Assembly (NCBI GenBank): GCA_965223305.1
Contig: CBDCWT010000084.1
Span: forward strand, 124,001-188,000
DNA: 64,000 nucleotides
Direction of reading: 5' to 3'
Origin: CBDCWT01 sp965223305
GTDB taxonomy: Bacteria; Planctomycetota; Planctomycetia; Pirellulales; Pirellulaceae
The notes under the pieces: generated by a model
What the model saw: the letters and a program-made list of their open reading frames with translations, nothing else
Told to the model about the DNA's origin: nothing
The model's database searches: none
Shown here: piece after piece, positions 9,113 to 16,713 of the stretch
Layout of the letters: the number at the start of each line of letters is the position of its first letter
Numbering within the stretch: the stretch's first letter is position 1
Position numbers and translations under genes: made by a program

Positions 9113-10275
9113 TGCAGGTCGCGTATGTCTGTCTAGACCCGGGCGTGCCAGTGTTCGGAAGAAAGGGCTGTTCCGTTCACGTTCAAGAGACGATTCGCGA
9201 GATGACCAGGCAAGGTGTCCGCGTCCAGCTATTTGCGGCTCGCACCGGTGCGCAGCCCCCTGGCGATCTCAGCGACGTTGCGCTGCACAAGCTGCCGATC
9301 TCACAAAGTGGTGCAGCAGCGCGCGAACGCTCAACGATCGAGAGTAACCGCGCGCTGCTGGAGAGGCTCCGTGCCGCGGGTCCGTTTGACTTTGTCTACG
9401 AGCGCTATTCACTGTTCAGTTGCAGTGCAATGGAGTATGCGCGGGAGGCCGGGATTCCGGGTTTACTGGAAGTCAACTCGCTGCTCATCGACGAACAGCT
9501 GAAACACCGGCGGCTCTGCAACGAGCGGGCGGCGCGGCGCGCTACCGTGACGGCATTCGGGGCGGCCTCGTCGCTGTTGGCCGTGTCCGAGGAGGTTGCC
9601 GCGCATCTGGCAGCGTACCCCTCGGCCGGGACGCGGATCCAGGTCATTCCCAACGGTGTCGATCCGAGTCGATTTGCACCGGTAAACAGATCGCCCGCGC
9701 GGCGTGGCCCTTTTACGGTGGGGTTTCTAGGTACGCTGAAACCATGGCACGGTGTGGCGACGTTGATGGACGCGTTCGCCAGATCGCATTTCCCTGATGT
9801 GAAGAAGCGGCTGTTGATCGTGGGCGACGGGCCGGAGCGTTGCCAGCTCGAGCAGCAGGTAGCGGAGCTGGGAATTGCGCCGTCGGTTGAGTTCAGTGGC
9901 TCGGTGCGTCCGGAGCGTGTGCCGGCTCTGCTCGCGTCGATGGATGTCGCCGTGGCTCCCTACCCGGACTTGCCGGCGTTCTATTTCTCTCCGCTCAAAT
10001 TATTTGAGTATCTGGCTGCCGGCCTACCGGTCGTGGCAAGCCGCATCGGTCAGATCTCGCGTCTGCTGACCGACCAGGTGCATGGCCTGCTGTGCAAGCC
10101 GGGCGATCCGCGGCAGTTCGCGGACGCCATTGAACGGCTCCAAGCAGATCCGGCACTGCGCCATCGGCTTGCCGTGGCCGGTCGACGTCGGGTGGTGCAA
10201 GAGTTCACTTGGCGCCACGTTGTTCAGAAGATTCTCGAGCGTGCTCGCTCCGACTCCTTGGCAAAGATCGCTTGA
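9112..10275 (+). CDS. GT4 family glycosyltransferase
   Basis: 387 residues from ATG 9112, with AGGAG 8 bp upstream inside the previous gene. The N-terminal domain starts MQVAYVCLDPGVPVFGRKGCSVH, where a GxxxHV-like loop is typical of GT4 enzymes that begin with a Rossmann strand. The donor domain has VGFLGTLKPWHG, LLIVGDGPER, VAPYPDLPAFYFSPLKLFEYLAAGLPVVAS and GLLCKPGD, all classical GT4 blocks with the catalytic Glu in KLFEYLAAG. It shares a transcript with the preceding glycosyltransferase. The product could be a glycolipid or an oligosaccharide exported by the following ABC transporter (inference). Confidence 0.9.
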   Translation: MQVAYVCLDPGVPVFGRKGCSVHVQETIREMTRQGVRVQLFAARTGAQPPGDLSDVALHKLPISQSGAAARERSTIESNRALLERLRAAGPFDFVYERYSLFSCSAMEYAREAGIPGLLEVNSLLIDEQLKHRRLCNERAARRATVTAFGAASSLLAVSEEVAAHLAAYPSAGTRIQVIPNGVDPSRFAPVNRSPARRGPFTVGFLGTLKPWHGVATLMDAFARSHFPDVKKRLLIVGDGPERCQLEQQVAELGIAPSVEFSGSVRPERVPALLASMDVAVAPYPDLPAFYFSPLKLFEYLAAGLPVVASRIGQISRLLTDQVHGLLCKPGDPRQFADAIERLQADPALRHRLAVAGRRRVVQEFTWRHVVQKILERARSDSLAKIA

Positions 10276-10282
10276 ACTGAAA

Positions 10283-12088
10283 GTGGCTCGTCCCCGGCAA
10301 CTCGATGACGGACTACCGCGCTTGGCGCGGGTTTGCGGTCACCTCCTGCCGCGACTTCGCCGTTATCCTGGGCTGATATCTAGCTCGCTGTTGGCGCTTT
10401 TTGCCGGCGTCGGTCTGCGGTTGCTGGAGCCTTGGCCTTTGAAAGTCGTCATCGACGCCGTGCTCGACTTGCCAACAAACTCCACAGACCTCCCCAGCTC
10501 GTTGTCGTCGGTCGATCCAACAACTTTACTGGCAGCCTGCGGGATCACAGTCGTGGTGATTGCATCGCTAAGAGCGCTGGCAGACTACCGCCGGGCTGTT
10601 GGCTTTGCTCTGCTGGCAAACCGTGTTTTGACCGAAGTGCGGAGGGAAGTCTTCAGGCATCTCCAGTGCATGTCGCTGCGGTTTCACGACAAGTCTCGAC
10701 ACGGAGACTTGACCGTGCGGGTCATTGGCGACGTCAACATGCTGAAGGACGCCGTGGTTACGGCGGTCTTACCCATAGCTGCAAGTACCCTGATGTTTGC
10801 GGGGATGCTGGGTGTGATGATCTGGATGAACTGGCGACTGACGCTGCTGGCCGTTTCAGTGGCGCCGCTGTTTTGGCTGACGACCGTCAAGCTCAGCCGG
10901 AAGATTCACCGCTCGGCCCAACAGCAGCGGCGGCGTCAGGGCGACATGGCGGCCACAGTCGCCGAGTCAATGGCCGCCGTGAAGGTCGTGCAGACGCTGA
11001 CCATCCAGGGTGTTTTTGAAGAAGACTTTGCGGACCAGAGCAACAAGAGCCAAAAGGAGGGTGTCAGGACGAGCAGGCTGTCGGCCAGCCTGGAACGCAC
11101 GGTCGATCTGCTGATCGCGATTGCGTCGGCGCTTGTTCTCTGGTGGGGCGCGCACCTGGTGCTGCGATCGGAAATGTCGGCCGGTGAGCTCGTCGTGTTC
11201 TTGGCCTACCTAAAGCGAGGATTCCGGCCGCTGCAAGACTTTGCCAAGTATGCCAGCCGTCTGGCGAAGGCGACGGCCGCGGGAGAACGCGTCGTCGAGA
11301 TTCTAGAGCAGCGGCCGGAAGTTTGCGATGCACCTGATGCGATCGACGCGCCGACGCTGACGGGCCAGGTGCAGTTTAAGAACGTCACTTTCGCCTATGA
11401 GAGTGGCAAAGTCGTGCTTAGAAATCTGAACTTGGATATACCTGTCGGACAGACGATTGCCATTGTCGGCCCATCCGGGACCGGCAAGTCAACATTGATC
11501 AACATGCTACTTCGGCTCTACGATCCGTTGGCTGGCACAATCGCTGTCGACGGCCATGACATTCGCCGCTACACCCTCAGCTCGCTGCGATCGCAGCTGA
11601 GCGTTGTGCTTCAGGAGAACACCCTATTTGCAGTTAGTGTTTGGGAGAACATTGCCTTTGGAAACGCCGCGGCGACGGATGCCCAAATTCAGCAAGCAGC
11701 ACACCTTGCCAATGCGCACGAGTTCATCATGGGACTCCCGCAAGGCTATGAGACCATCCTTGGTGAAAGGGGGGCCAACTTATCCCAGGGGCAGCGCCAG
11801 CGAATTGCTATCGCACGGGCCGCCATTCACAACGCGCCGATTCTACTCTTAGATGAGCCGACTACCGGGCTCGACAGCGAGAACAAGCGGGCTGTGTTGA
11901 GTGCGCTCCAACAGCTCGCCATTGGCGCGACGACGATCATCGTGACACACGACCTGAGCTTGGCTGCCAGAGCGGATCGCTTGGTCTACTTGCGAAATGG
12001 GACCGTGGCAGAACACGGAACTCACGATGAACTGCTCCTGTCAGACGGACATTACGCGAAACTGTACGGCAGGGAACTCAAGCGATGA
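10283..12088 (+). CDS. ABC exporter, fused permease and ATPase
   Basis: About 601 residues from GTG 10283, 7 bp after the previous stop. An alternative frame start at 10082 lies deep inside the glycosyltransferase gene and adds a non-homologous segment. The N-terminal half has six predicted membrane helices (ABC type-1 exporter, MsbA/Sav1866-like; for example LISSSLLALFAGVGLRLLEP and PIAASTLMFAGMLGVMIW). The C-terminal ATPase has Walker A GPSGTGKST, a Q-loop (VVLQENTLF), signature LSQGQRQR, Walker B ILLLDEPTTG and switch His (VTHDLS). It works as a homodimer or half-transporter pair. Given its neighbours, it probably flips or exports the glycosylated product made by the two glycosyltransferases. 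Confidence 0.92.
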   Translation: MARPRQLDDGLPRLARVCGHLLPRLRRYPGLISSSLLALFAGVGLRLLEPWPLKVVIDAVLDLPTNSTDLPSSLSSVDPTTLLAACGITVVVIASLRALADYRRAVGFALLANRVLTEVRREVFRHLQCMSLRFHDKSRHGDLTVRVIGDVNMLKDAVVTAVLPIAASTLMFAGMLGVMIWMNWRLTLLAVSVAPLFWLTTVKLSRKIHRSAQQQRRRQGDMAATVAESMAAVKVVQTLTIQGVFEEDFADQSNKSQKEGVRTSRLSASLERTVDLLIAIASALVLWWGAHLVLRSEMSAGELVVFLAYLKRGFRPLQDFAKYASRLAKATAAGERVVEILEQRPEVCDAPDAIDAPTLTGQVQFKNVTFAYESGKVVLRNLNLDIPVGQTIAIVGPSGTGKSTLINMLLRLYDPLAGTIAVDGHDIRRYTLSSLRSQLSVVLQENTLFAVSVWENIAFGNAAATDAQIQQAAHLANAHEFIMGLPQGYETILGERGANLSQGQRQRIAIARAAIHNAPILLLDEPTTGLDSENKRAVLSALQQLAIGATTIIVTHDLSLAARADRLVYLRNGTVAEHGTHDELLLSDGHYAKLYGRELKR

Positions 12089-12270
12089 GTGTCAGCCCTT
12101 TGCCCAGTCCTTTCTGGCCTGCGGGAGAGCGAGGCGGCCCGAGCATGCCGACCGAGCTGCACTTTGTCGGCCGGGACTCCGATGCTGAGAGGCGGTGCAG
12201 CTTTAGCACTTCACAAACCTGCGAACATCGACTGCTACCCTCCTGCGCGCGGGAGGGTCGGACGCGATAG
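12085..12270 (+). pseudogene. Possible truncated gene start, coupled to the ABC exporter
   Basis: ATG 12085 overlaps the exporter stop (ATGA), which suggests translational coupling of a real gene. The frame has only 61 codons. The first ~36 codons look like unique sequence. From about 12194 it enters a repeat (GTGCAGCTTTAGCACTTCAC) that also occurs, inverted, at about 20125-20165. I infer that a gene between the exporter and the kinases was cut by a repeat insertion. It has no recognisable domain, and an accidental frame cannot be excluded. Confidence 0.3.
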
Positions 12271-12400
12271 CGTCCGGGGAGGGTGCCCGGGAGTGATCGC
12301 CCCTCGCGTACCCCCTCTCCGGCCCTTCGGGCCGACTCTCCCTGAGGGGAGAGTGAAGAAACACGAAATCACGCACTAACTTAAATACTGCACGACCTCC
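12193..12400. repeat. Composite repeat cassette
   Basis: Begins with GTGCAGCTTTA and ends with an inverted version, TACTGCACGACCTCC. In between are a hairpin GGACGCGATAGCGTCC (about 12260), the CTCTCCGGCCCTTCGGGCCGACTCTCC hairpin family and CACGAAATCACGCACTAACTTAA. The same modules recur at 19902-20164, 25020-25137, 45380-45470, 57690-57790 and 63705-63755. Confidence 0.75.
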
Positions 12401-12420
12401 TGATCGGGGGGGCTAAATCC

Positions 12421-13743
12421 ATGTTGAATCCCACCGACCGAAAACTGATACGGCGAGACCGAGAGATTCCCGGGTTGGCGACAGTGCTCGACGCACCGTC
12501 ACTGCTGCGTCGTCTGGACCAGGTGTGGCCGCTTACCGGAGCCGAGGCCCGTATTTCCTACGTGCGGTACAAACCGACCACGAACTGCTTGGCTGCCTAT
12601 CATGTCACAGCCGGCAAGAAAAACCTGGTCTTCGTGGCCAAGGCTCATCGACGTGACGAGTGGCCATTGCGCCGAGCGGCCCACTTGCGCGAAGCGGTTG
12701 GCGGGCAGGATGCTCCTGGGAACTGCGCGATCGATGAGCTGGCGATCACCATTTCTCCCTTTCCCCAGGATCGCGTCCTGCGGGCGCTGGGCCGCCTTCA
12801 CGATTGCCGATCTCGAGGCAGGCTGCTGGAGAGGTTGCTGCCGACCCCACTTGGCGCCACGGCCCTCGAGACGTTGGCCTACAAGCCCGAGCGGCGGTAC
12901 GTGGGGCGCGTCGTCGCCAGCGGAAAACCGATCGCCGTCGTCAAACTCTATTCGGCGGTCGGGTATGAGAGGGCCCGGCGGACTTCGAAAGCGTTTGACT
13001 CGCGAACTACCTTGCGCGTGCCTGACAGGCTTGGGCGGTCACGCCGATACAGAGCTGTTTCATTCGGTTGGTGTGTGGGCGACGGACTGCATGAACTAAT
13101 ACGGCAGAGCAAGGTCTGTCCAGCGGAAGGCATCGAATCGCTGGCGACGAGTATCGCGGAGTTGCATCAGCGGTCGACGAACAGACTGAGACTTCGATCT
13201 CGCGAAGAGATTGCCCGGTCGATCTTGTCCGTACAAGATTACACTGCCCGGCTCTGCCCACAGCTTGGCGAAATGGCGCGACAGATTGCGCAACGTCTGC
13301 TAGGTCGGCTGAGTCGGGAATCCGAGTTCAGACGGCCGATCCATGGCGATCTCTACGCAAAACAGGTGGTCGTGCAGTCGGCAGGTGTGGTCATTCTCGA
13401 TTTCGATTCCGCCGTTTTGTGTGATCCGGCGTCCGACCTCGGCAATTTCATTGCACACCTGGAAGGGGACGCGCTGCTGGGCAGGATATCCTCGGGCAGG
13501 AGCGCCGCGCTGCGCGATCGCTTGCTGGCCGGGTACGCGGGAGTGGCCGGGGATCGTCGCGTGCTGTCTCGAGTTCCGCTACAGATCGCCATCTCGTTGT
13601 TCAAGTTGGTACCCCATCCGTTTCGCCGCCGGGAACCAAACTGGCCGGAGCGAACTGCCGCCATACTGCGGCGCGCTGATGAGCTCTTGCCCGCCGGCAG
13701 ATCGAAGACGGTTTATCCTGTTTCCGGGGGGAGAAACGGATGA
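12421..13743 (+). CDS. Aminoglycoside-phosphotransferase-like kinase (APH/choline kinase fold)
   Basis: 440 residues. The first third contains ARISYVRYKPTTNCLAAYHV, an APH-type N-lobe strand region. The catalytic region is HGDLYAKQVVV (His308-Gly-Asp310) followed by VVILDFDSAVLCDPASDLGNFIAHL, corresponding to the Brenner loop and the metal-binding DxD of APH kinases. The usual Asn of HGDxxxxN is Gln here. It overlaps the next gene by ATGA, and that gene is a second member of the same family. The substrate is unknown; from its position beside glycosyltransferases and an exporter, a sugar, lipid or small-molecule alcohol is plausible. Antibiotic resistance is not implied. Confidence 0.8.
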   Translation: MLNPTDRKLIRRDREIPGLATVLDAPSLLRRLDQVWPLTGAEARISYVRYKPTTNCLAAYHVTAGKKNLVFVAKAHRRDEWPLRRAAHLREAVGGQDAPGNCAIDELAITISPFPQDRVLRALGRLHDCRSRGRLLERLLPTPLGATALETLAYKPERRYVGRVVASGKPIAVVKLYSAVGYERARRTSKAFDSRTTLRVPDRLGRSRRYRAVSFGWCVGDGLHELIRQSKVCPAEGIESLATSIAELHQRSTNRLRLRSREEIARSILSVQDYTARLCPQLGEMARQIAQRLLGRLSRESEFRRPIHGDLYAKQVVVQSAGVVILDFDSAVLCDPASDLGNFIAHLEGDALLGRISSGRSAALRDRLLAGYAGVAGDRRVLSRVPLQIAISLFKLVPHPFRRREPNWPERTAAILRRADELLPAGRSKTVYPVSGGRNG

Positions 13744-14768
13744 AGCTGATGTTGTCCTCTGCAGACCACGGAAGAACCAACGTCACAGATCCGCGGATGC
13801 CGTTTCTCGCCTCCGCCCTCAGCCCCGCGGCAGCTCAGGAGGAGATTTCGCCTGCGGTTGGACACCTGTCACCCGATGAGGACATCGTCGTCGCGCGGGT
13901 GCGCTTGGTCCGACATAAACCTGGTCGGCGATGTGTCATCGAGTACGAGTTCAACTGCTCGTCTGGAAGACGACTGTCGGTCTTCGGTAAGGCCCGAGCA
14001 AAAGGCCTTGATCAGCGGAGCTACGAATTGCAGAGCAGACTGTACGAGCGCGGTTTTCATGACAGCAGCGACGATTTCGTTAGCGTTCCCCGGCCTATCG
14101 GCAAGGTGCCCCGCTTCAATATGTGGCTGCAGAGGAAGGTAGAGGGTGTACCTGCCACCGGCCTGCTCGAGCGACCTGGCAGCGATCGACTTGCCGAACG
14201 TATTGCGACCGCGTTGTTCAAACTGCACGGAACACCAGCTGCTACTTCGAGACGTCACTCAATGAACGACGAGTTGCGAATTCTCGCTGAGCGGTTGGAC
14301 ATGGTTGCTAAAGCCTCACCGAGCCTCCGTGCGCGCCTTTGTCGCTTGTTGTCCGCCTGTCGAAATCTAGTTGCAGATCTGCCACTGTCGGCGGAGTGTG
14401 GAGTCCACCGCGACTTCTACCCCGATCAAGTTCTGGTTGACGGCCAACGGCTCTACCTTGTTGACTTCGATCTCTACTGCCGTGGACAGCCGGGAATTGA
14501 CGCCGGGAACTTCGTGGCCCACCTCATCGAACAACGTATTCGCAGGCCGGTTAAAGGGCAGGAACTGCTGGCCGCCCAGTGGGCCTTTGTCCGTCGCTAC
14601 GCCCAGCTTGCCGGCAGCGAGGCGTCCGCCACGATTTCCCCTTTGACGACCCTTGCCTTGGCACGTCACGTCCAGCTAAGCACACTGTTTCCGGACCGCG
14701 AGCATACAACGGAGAGGCTCATTGAGCTCTGCGAGTCGCGCTTGCAGCTTGCACCGTGCTACGAATAG
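13740..14768 (+). CDS. Second APH-like kinase of the cluster
   Basis: 342 residues; ATG 13740 overlaps the previous stop by 4 bp (ATGA). N-lobe: VVARVRLVRHKPGRRCVIEYE and RLSVFGKARAKG, with a candidate ATP-binding Lys. Catalytic loop: GVHRDFYPDQVLV, then LYLVDFDLYCRGQPGIDAGNFVAHL. As in the preceding gene, the Asn of the Brenner motif is Gln (HRDFYPDQ), so the pair shares a lineage-specific active site. Adjacent paralogues with overlapping frames suggest they act together, either as two steps or as a heteromer. The substrate is unknown. Confidence 0.8.
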   Translation: MKLMLSSADHGRTNVTDPRMPFLASALSPAAAQEEISPAVGHLSPDEDIVVARVRLVRHKPGRRCVIEYEFNCSSGRRLSVFGKARAKGLDQRSYELQSRLYERGFHDSSDDFVSVPRPIGKVPRFNMWLQRKVEGVPATGLLERPGSDRLAERIATALFKLHGTPAATSRRHSMNDELRILAERLDMVAKASPSLRARLCRLLSACRNLVADLPLSAECGVHRDFYPDQVLVDGQRLYLVDFDLYCRGQPGIDAGNFVAHLIEQRIRRPVKGQELLAAQWAFVRRYAQLAGSEASATISPLTTLALARHVQLSTLFPDREHTTERLIELCESRLQLAPCYE

Positions 14769-14822
14769 TCAAAGTCTTCGCGCCGTGCGGCGGGGAGGAC
14801 TTGGGTTGCGGTCAAAGAGCGG

Positions 14823-14974
14823 TAGGCCGGAACAAGCGGCGCCAGCAGCCATCTCTGTGCCTACGATTTTCCCACGCCGCGCTGTTCCGGCAACACTGGT
14901 TTGATGCGTCGCCGGAACAGCGCGGCGCTCACGGAGTGTGAAGCCAGAGATCTCCCGCCGCTTGTTCCGGCCTA
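14823..14974. repeat. 152-bp palindromic repeat, copy 1
   Basis: Ends are perfect inverted 19-mers: TAGGCCGGAACAAGCGGCG and its complement CGCCGCTTGTTCCGGCCTA. A second, inner inverted pair is CGCCGCGCTGTTCCGGC and GCCGGAACAGCGCGGCG. It can form a nested double hairpin. No coding content. Confidence 0.85.
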
Positions 14975-15168
14975 CTTTCTCTCCCCTCGGGGAGAGTCGG
15001 CCCGGAGCCTTCCCCGGACGCGACGCGTCGGTTTCGCTGGGGAACCGTGGGCTAACGCCCAGCGGCTGATTTGGAGCGTAGCCGAACTCGCCAGAGTTTG
15101 GCGGATTGTATGAAAAGTAAGCTGCACAGCCTCCGGCGGGGAGGACTTGGGTTGCGGTCAAAGAGCGG

Positions 15169-15320
15169 TAGGCCGGAACAAGCGGCGCCAGCAGCCATCT
15201 CTGTGCCTACGATTTTCCCACGCCGCGCTGTTCCGGCAACACCGGTTTGATGCGTCGCCGGAACAGCGCGGCGCTCACGGAGTGTGAAGCCAGAGATCTC
15301 CCGCCGCTTGTTCCGGCCTA
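15169..15320. repeat. 152-bp palindromic repeat, copy 2
   Basis: Same element as at 14823-14974, in the second unit of the tandem duplication; the two copies are almost base-identical. A more diverged third copy lies at 55234-55389, outside the duplication, so the palindrome is an independent repeat family. Confidence 0.85.
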
Positions 15321-15557
15321 CTTTCTCTCCCCTCGGGGAGAGTCGGCCCGGAGCCCTCCCCGACGCGTCGGTTTCGCTGGGGAACTGTGGGCTAACGCCC
15401 AGCGGCTGATTTGGAGCGTAGCCGAACTCGCCAGAGTTTGGCGGATTGTATGAAAAGTAAGCTGCACAGCCTCCGGCGGGGAGGACCTTGGTTGCGGCCA
15501 AAGGCCGGGCGAGTGACTGCGCTACGGGCTTTCCCCCGACGTTCCGTTATCCGATCG

Positions 15558-15611
15558 CAGCCGAATTCGCCGGAAATCAGACGAACTGCCAAACTCTGGC
15601 GAGTTCGGCTA
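15558..15611. repeat. 62-bp palindrome family, shortened copy
   Basis: AGCCGAATTCGCCGG on the left and CTCTGGCGAGTTCGGCTA on the right are the arms; the middle is several bases shorter than in other copies. It lies between the tandem duplication and the 180-bp repeat. The remaining sequence 15612-15781 shows no gene. Confidence 0.75.
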
Positions 15612-15781
15612 CCGGGAATATTGGGCGGGGTCGGGTGAGTGGGCACGGTTTCGATGTTTTCTTGGCGGAATGCGGGAACGGATGGACCTCACCTAAGTAG
15701 AGACTCTTGCAGTTGAGAATCTGCTGAACGAAACCGATCCGGCGAGTGGAGCGAGTGCCTCCTGCGGCGTCGGTTTTCCGT

Positions 15782-15961
15782 TAGCCCGGATTATTCATGA
15801 AGATCGTGGCGAGAGGTTGTAAGTACGTTCGTGGCAAGGAAGGCGAGCAATTCTTCCGCAGGCGTATTGAAGCAATACGTCGAGGGAGAATTGTGAAGCA
15901 TGACGAAGCCACGGATGGACTTACGACCTCGCAGCAGATCGCTCATGAATAATTCGGGTTA
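15782..15961 (-). repeat. 180-bp whole-element palindromic repeat, copy 2 (inverted)
   Basis: Same element as 4738-4917 in the opposite orientation: it begins TAGCCCGGATTATTCATGA and ends TCATGAATAATTCGGGTTA. The centre (CGTATTGAAGCAATACG) and the bulge pattern are preserved. It sits about 50 bp upstream of the ECF sigma factor start and might lie in that gene's 5' leader or promoter region. Confidence 0.85.
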
Positions 15962-16012
15962 ACCGACGTTCGCTAGACGATCGCGTTGCTCGGCGGAACA
16001 CAGCGGCAGATA

Positions 16013-16711
16013 ATGACCATGTTGCGTCTACCGTATGGGTGTGGTCCAGTGGAAATAGTCCCGGTGGAAGCCGTTGTTTCCCGTCGTCATAGGTTGCTTG
16101 TGAATCCCAAAGAGCTAGGTCCGAGTTCCGATCAGCGGGAGCTATCGGCCCGTTCCGATCGGTCGTTGCTACGGAGATTTCGCCGCGGTGAACAAGATGC
16201 GGCGACGGCGCTCTACGTCCGGTATGCCAAACGCCTGGCAGCGTTGACCGATGCCCAGACGGCTAAGGATCTCACCGTACAAGTTGATCCTGAGGGAATC
16301 GTGCAGTCGGTGTTCCGGACGTTCTTTCGGCGAGCCGCCGAAGGTCAATACAACATCCCAGATGGCGAGGAACTTTGGAAACTGTTCCTTGTAATGGCCT
16401 TGAACAAGATCCGGGCGCGCGCCAAACACCATCGCGCAACGAAGAGAGACGTGGGACGAACCAGCCGGATTTCATCAATGGATCAACTCTGTTCGGACCG
16501 TGATAATGAGGCGCTGTCGGTACTTCGAATGACGGTTGACGAGTTGCTCGAGACACTGGTTCCTGTAGAGCGTCAGATGGTGCTGATGCGAATCGAAGGT
16601 CATGGCGTGGCGCAAATTGCCACTCGGACCAATCGTTCCAAGCGATCCGTAGAACGGCTGCTACAAGTCTTCCGGCGACGTGTTGCCACGGCCATCTCGG
16701 AGGATAGCTAG
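16013..16711 (+). CDS. ECF-type sigma factor (planctomycete kinase-linked group)
   Basis: About 232 residues from ATG 16013 (ATG 16019 is also possible). Region 2: SDRSLLRRFRRGEQDAATALYVRYAKRL, then VDPEGIVQSVFRTFFRRA and GEELWKLFLVMALNKIR. Region 4: LVPVERQMVLMRIEGHGVAQIATRTNRSKRSVERLL, a helix-turn-helix for the -35 element. This sequence type is characteristic of planctomycete ECF factors that neighbour Ser/Thr kinases. The kinase gene starts 2 bp after the stop, so the pair is one transcription unit, and the kinase probably controls this sigma factor by phosphorylation in place of an anti-sigma factor (inference from the known ECF-STK pairing). Confidence 0.9.
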   Translation: MTMLRLPYGCGPVEIVPVEAVVSRRHRLLVNPKELGPSSDQRELSARSDRSLLRRFRRGEQDAATALYVRYAKRLAALTDAQTAKDLTVQVDPEGIVQSVFRTFFRRAAEGQYNIPDGEELWKLFLVMALNKIRARAKHHRATKRDVGRTSRISSMDQLCSDRDNEALSVLRMTVDELLETLVPVERQMVLMRIEGHGVAQIATRTNRSKRSVERLLQVFRRRVATAISEDS

Positions 16712-16713
16712 GC

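Larger units (their letters stand above)
14787..15508. repeat. Tandem duplication of a 346-bp block (2 copies plus a fragment)
   Basis: GAGGACTTGGGTTGCGGTC occurs at 14795 and 15141, and a third, diverged start (GAGGACCTTGGTTGCGGCC) at 15481, giving a period of 346 then 340 bp. Each unit contains the 152-bp palindrome, the CTCTCCCCTCGGGGAGAG hairpin, AACCGTGGGCTAACGCCCAG, a left half of the 62-bp repeat, and ATGAAAAGTAAGCTGCAC. The two full units are almost identical, so the duplication is recent. No gene lies inside. Confidence 0.9.

Noticed and set aside
12421..14768. APH-like genes as aminoglycoside resistance genes
   Set aside because: Only the kinase fold is shared; the active-site loop differs and the context is a glycosyltransferase/exporter cluster, so no resistance claim is justified.
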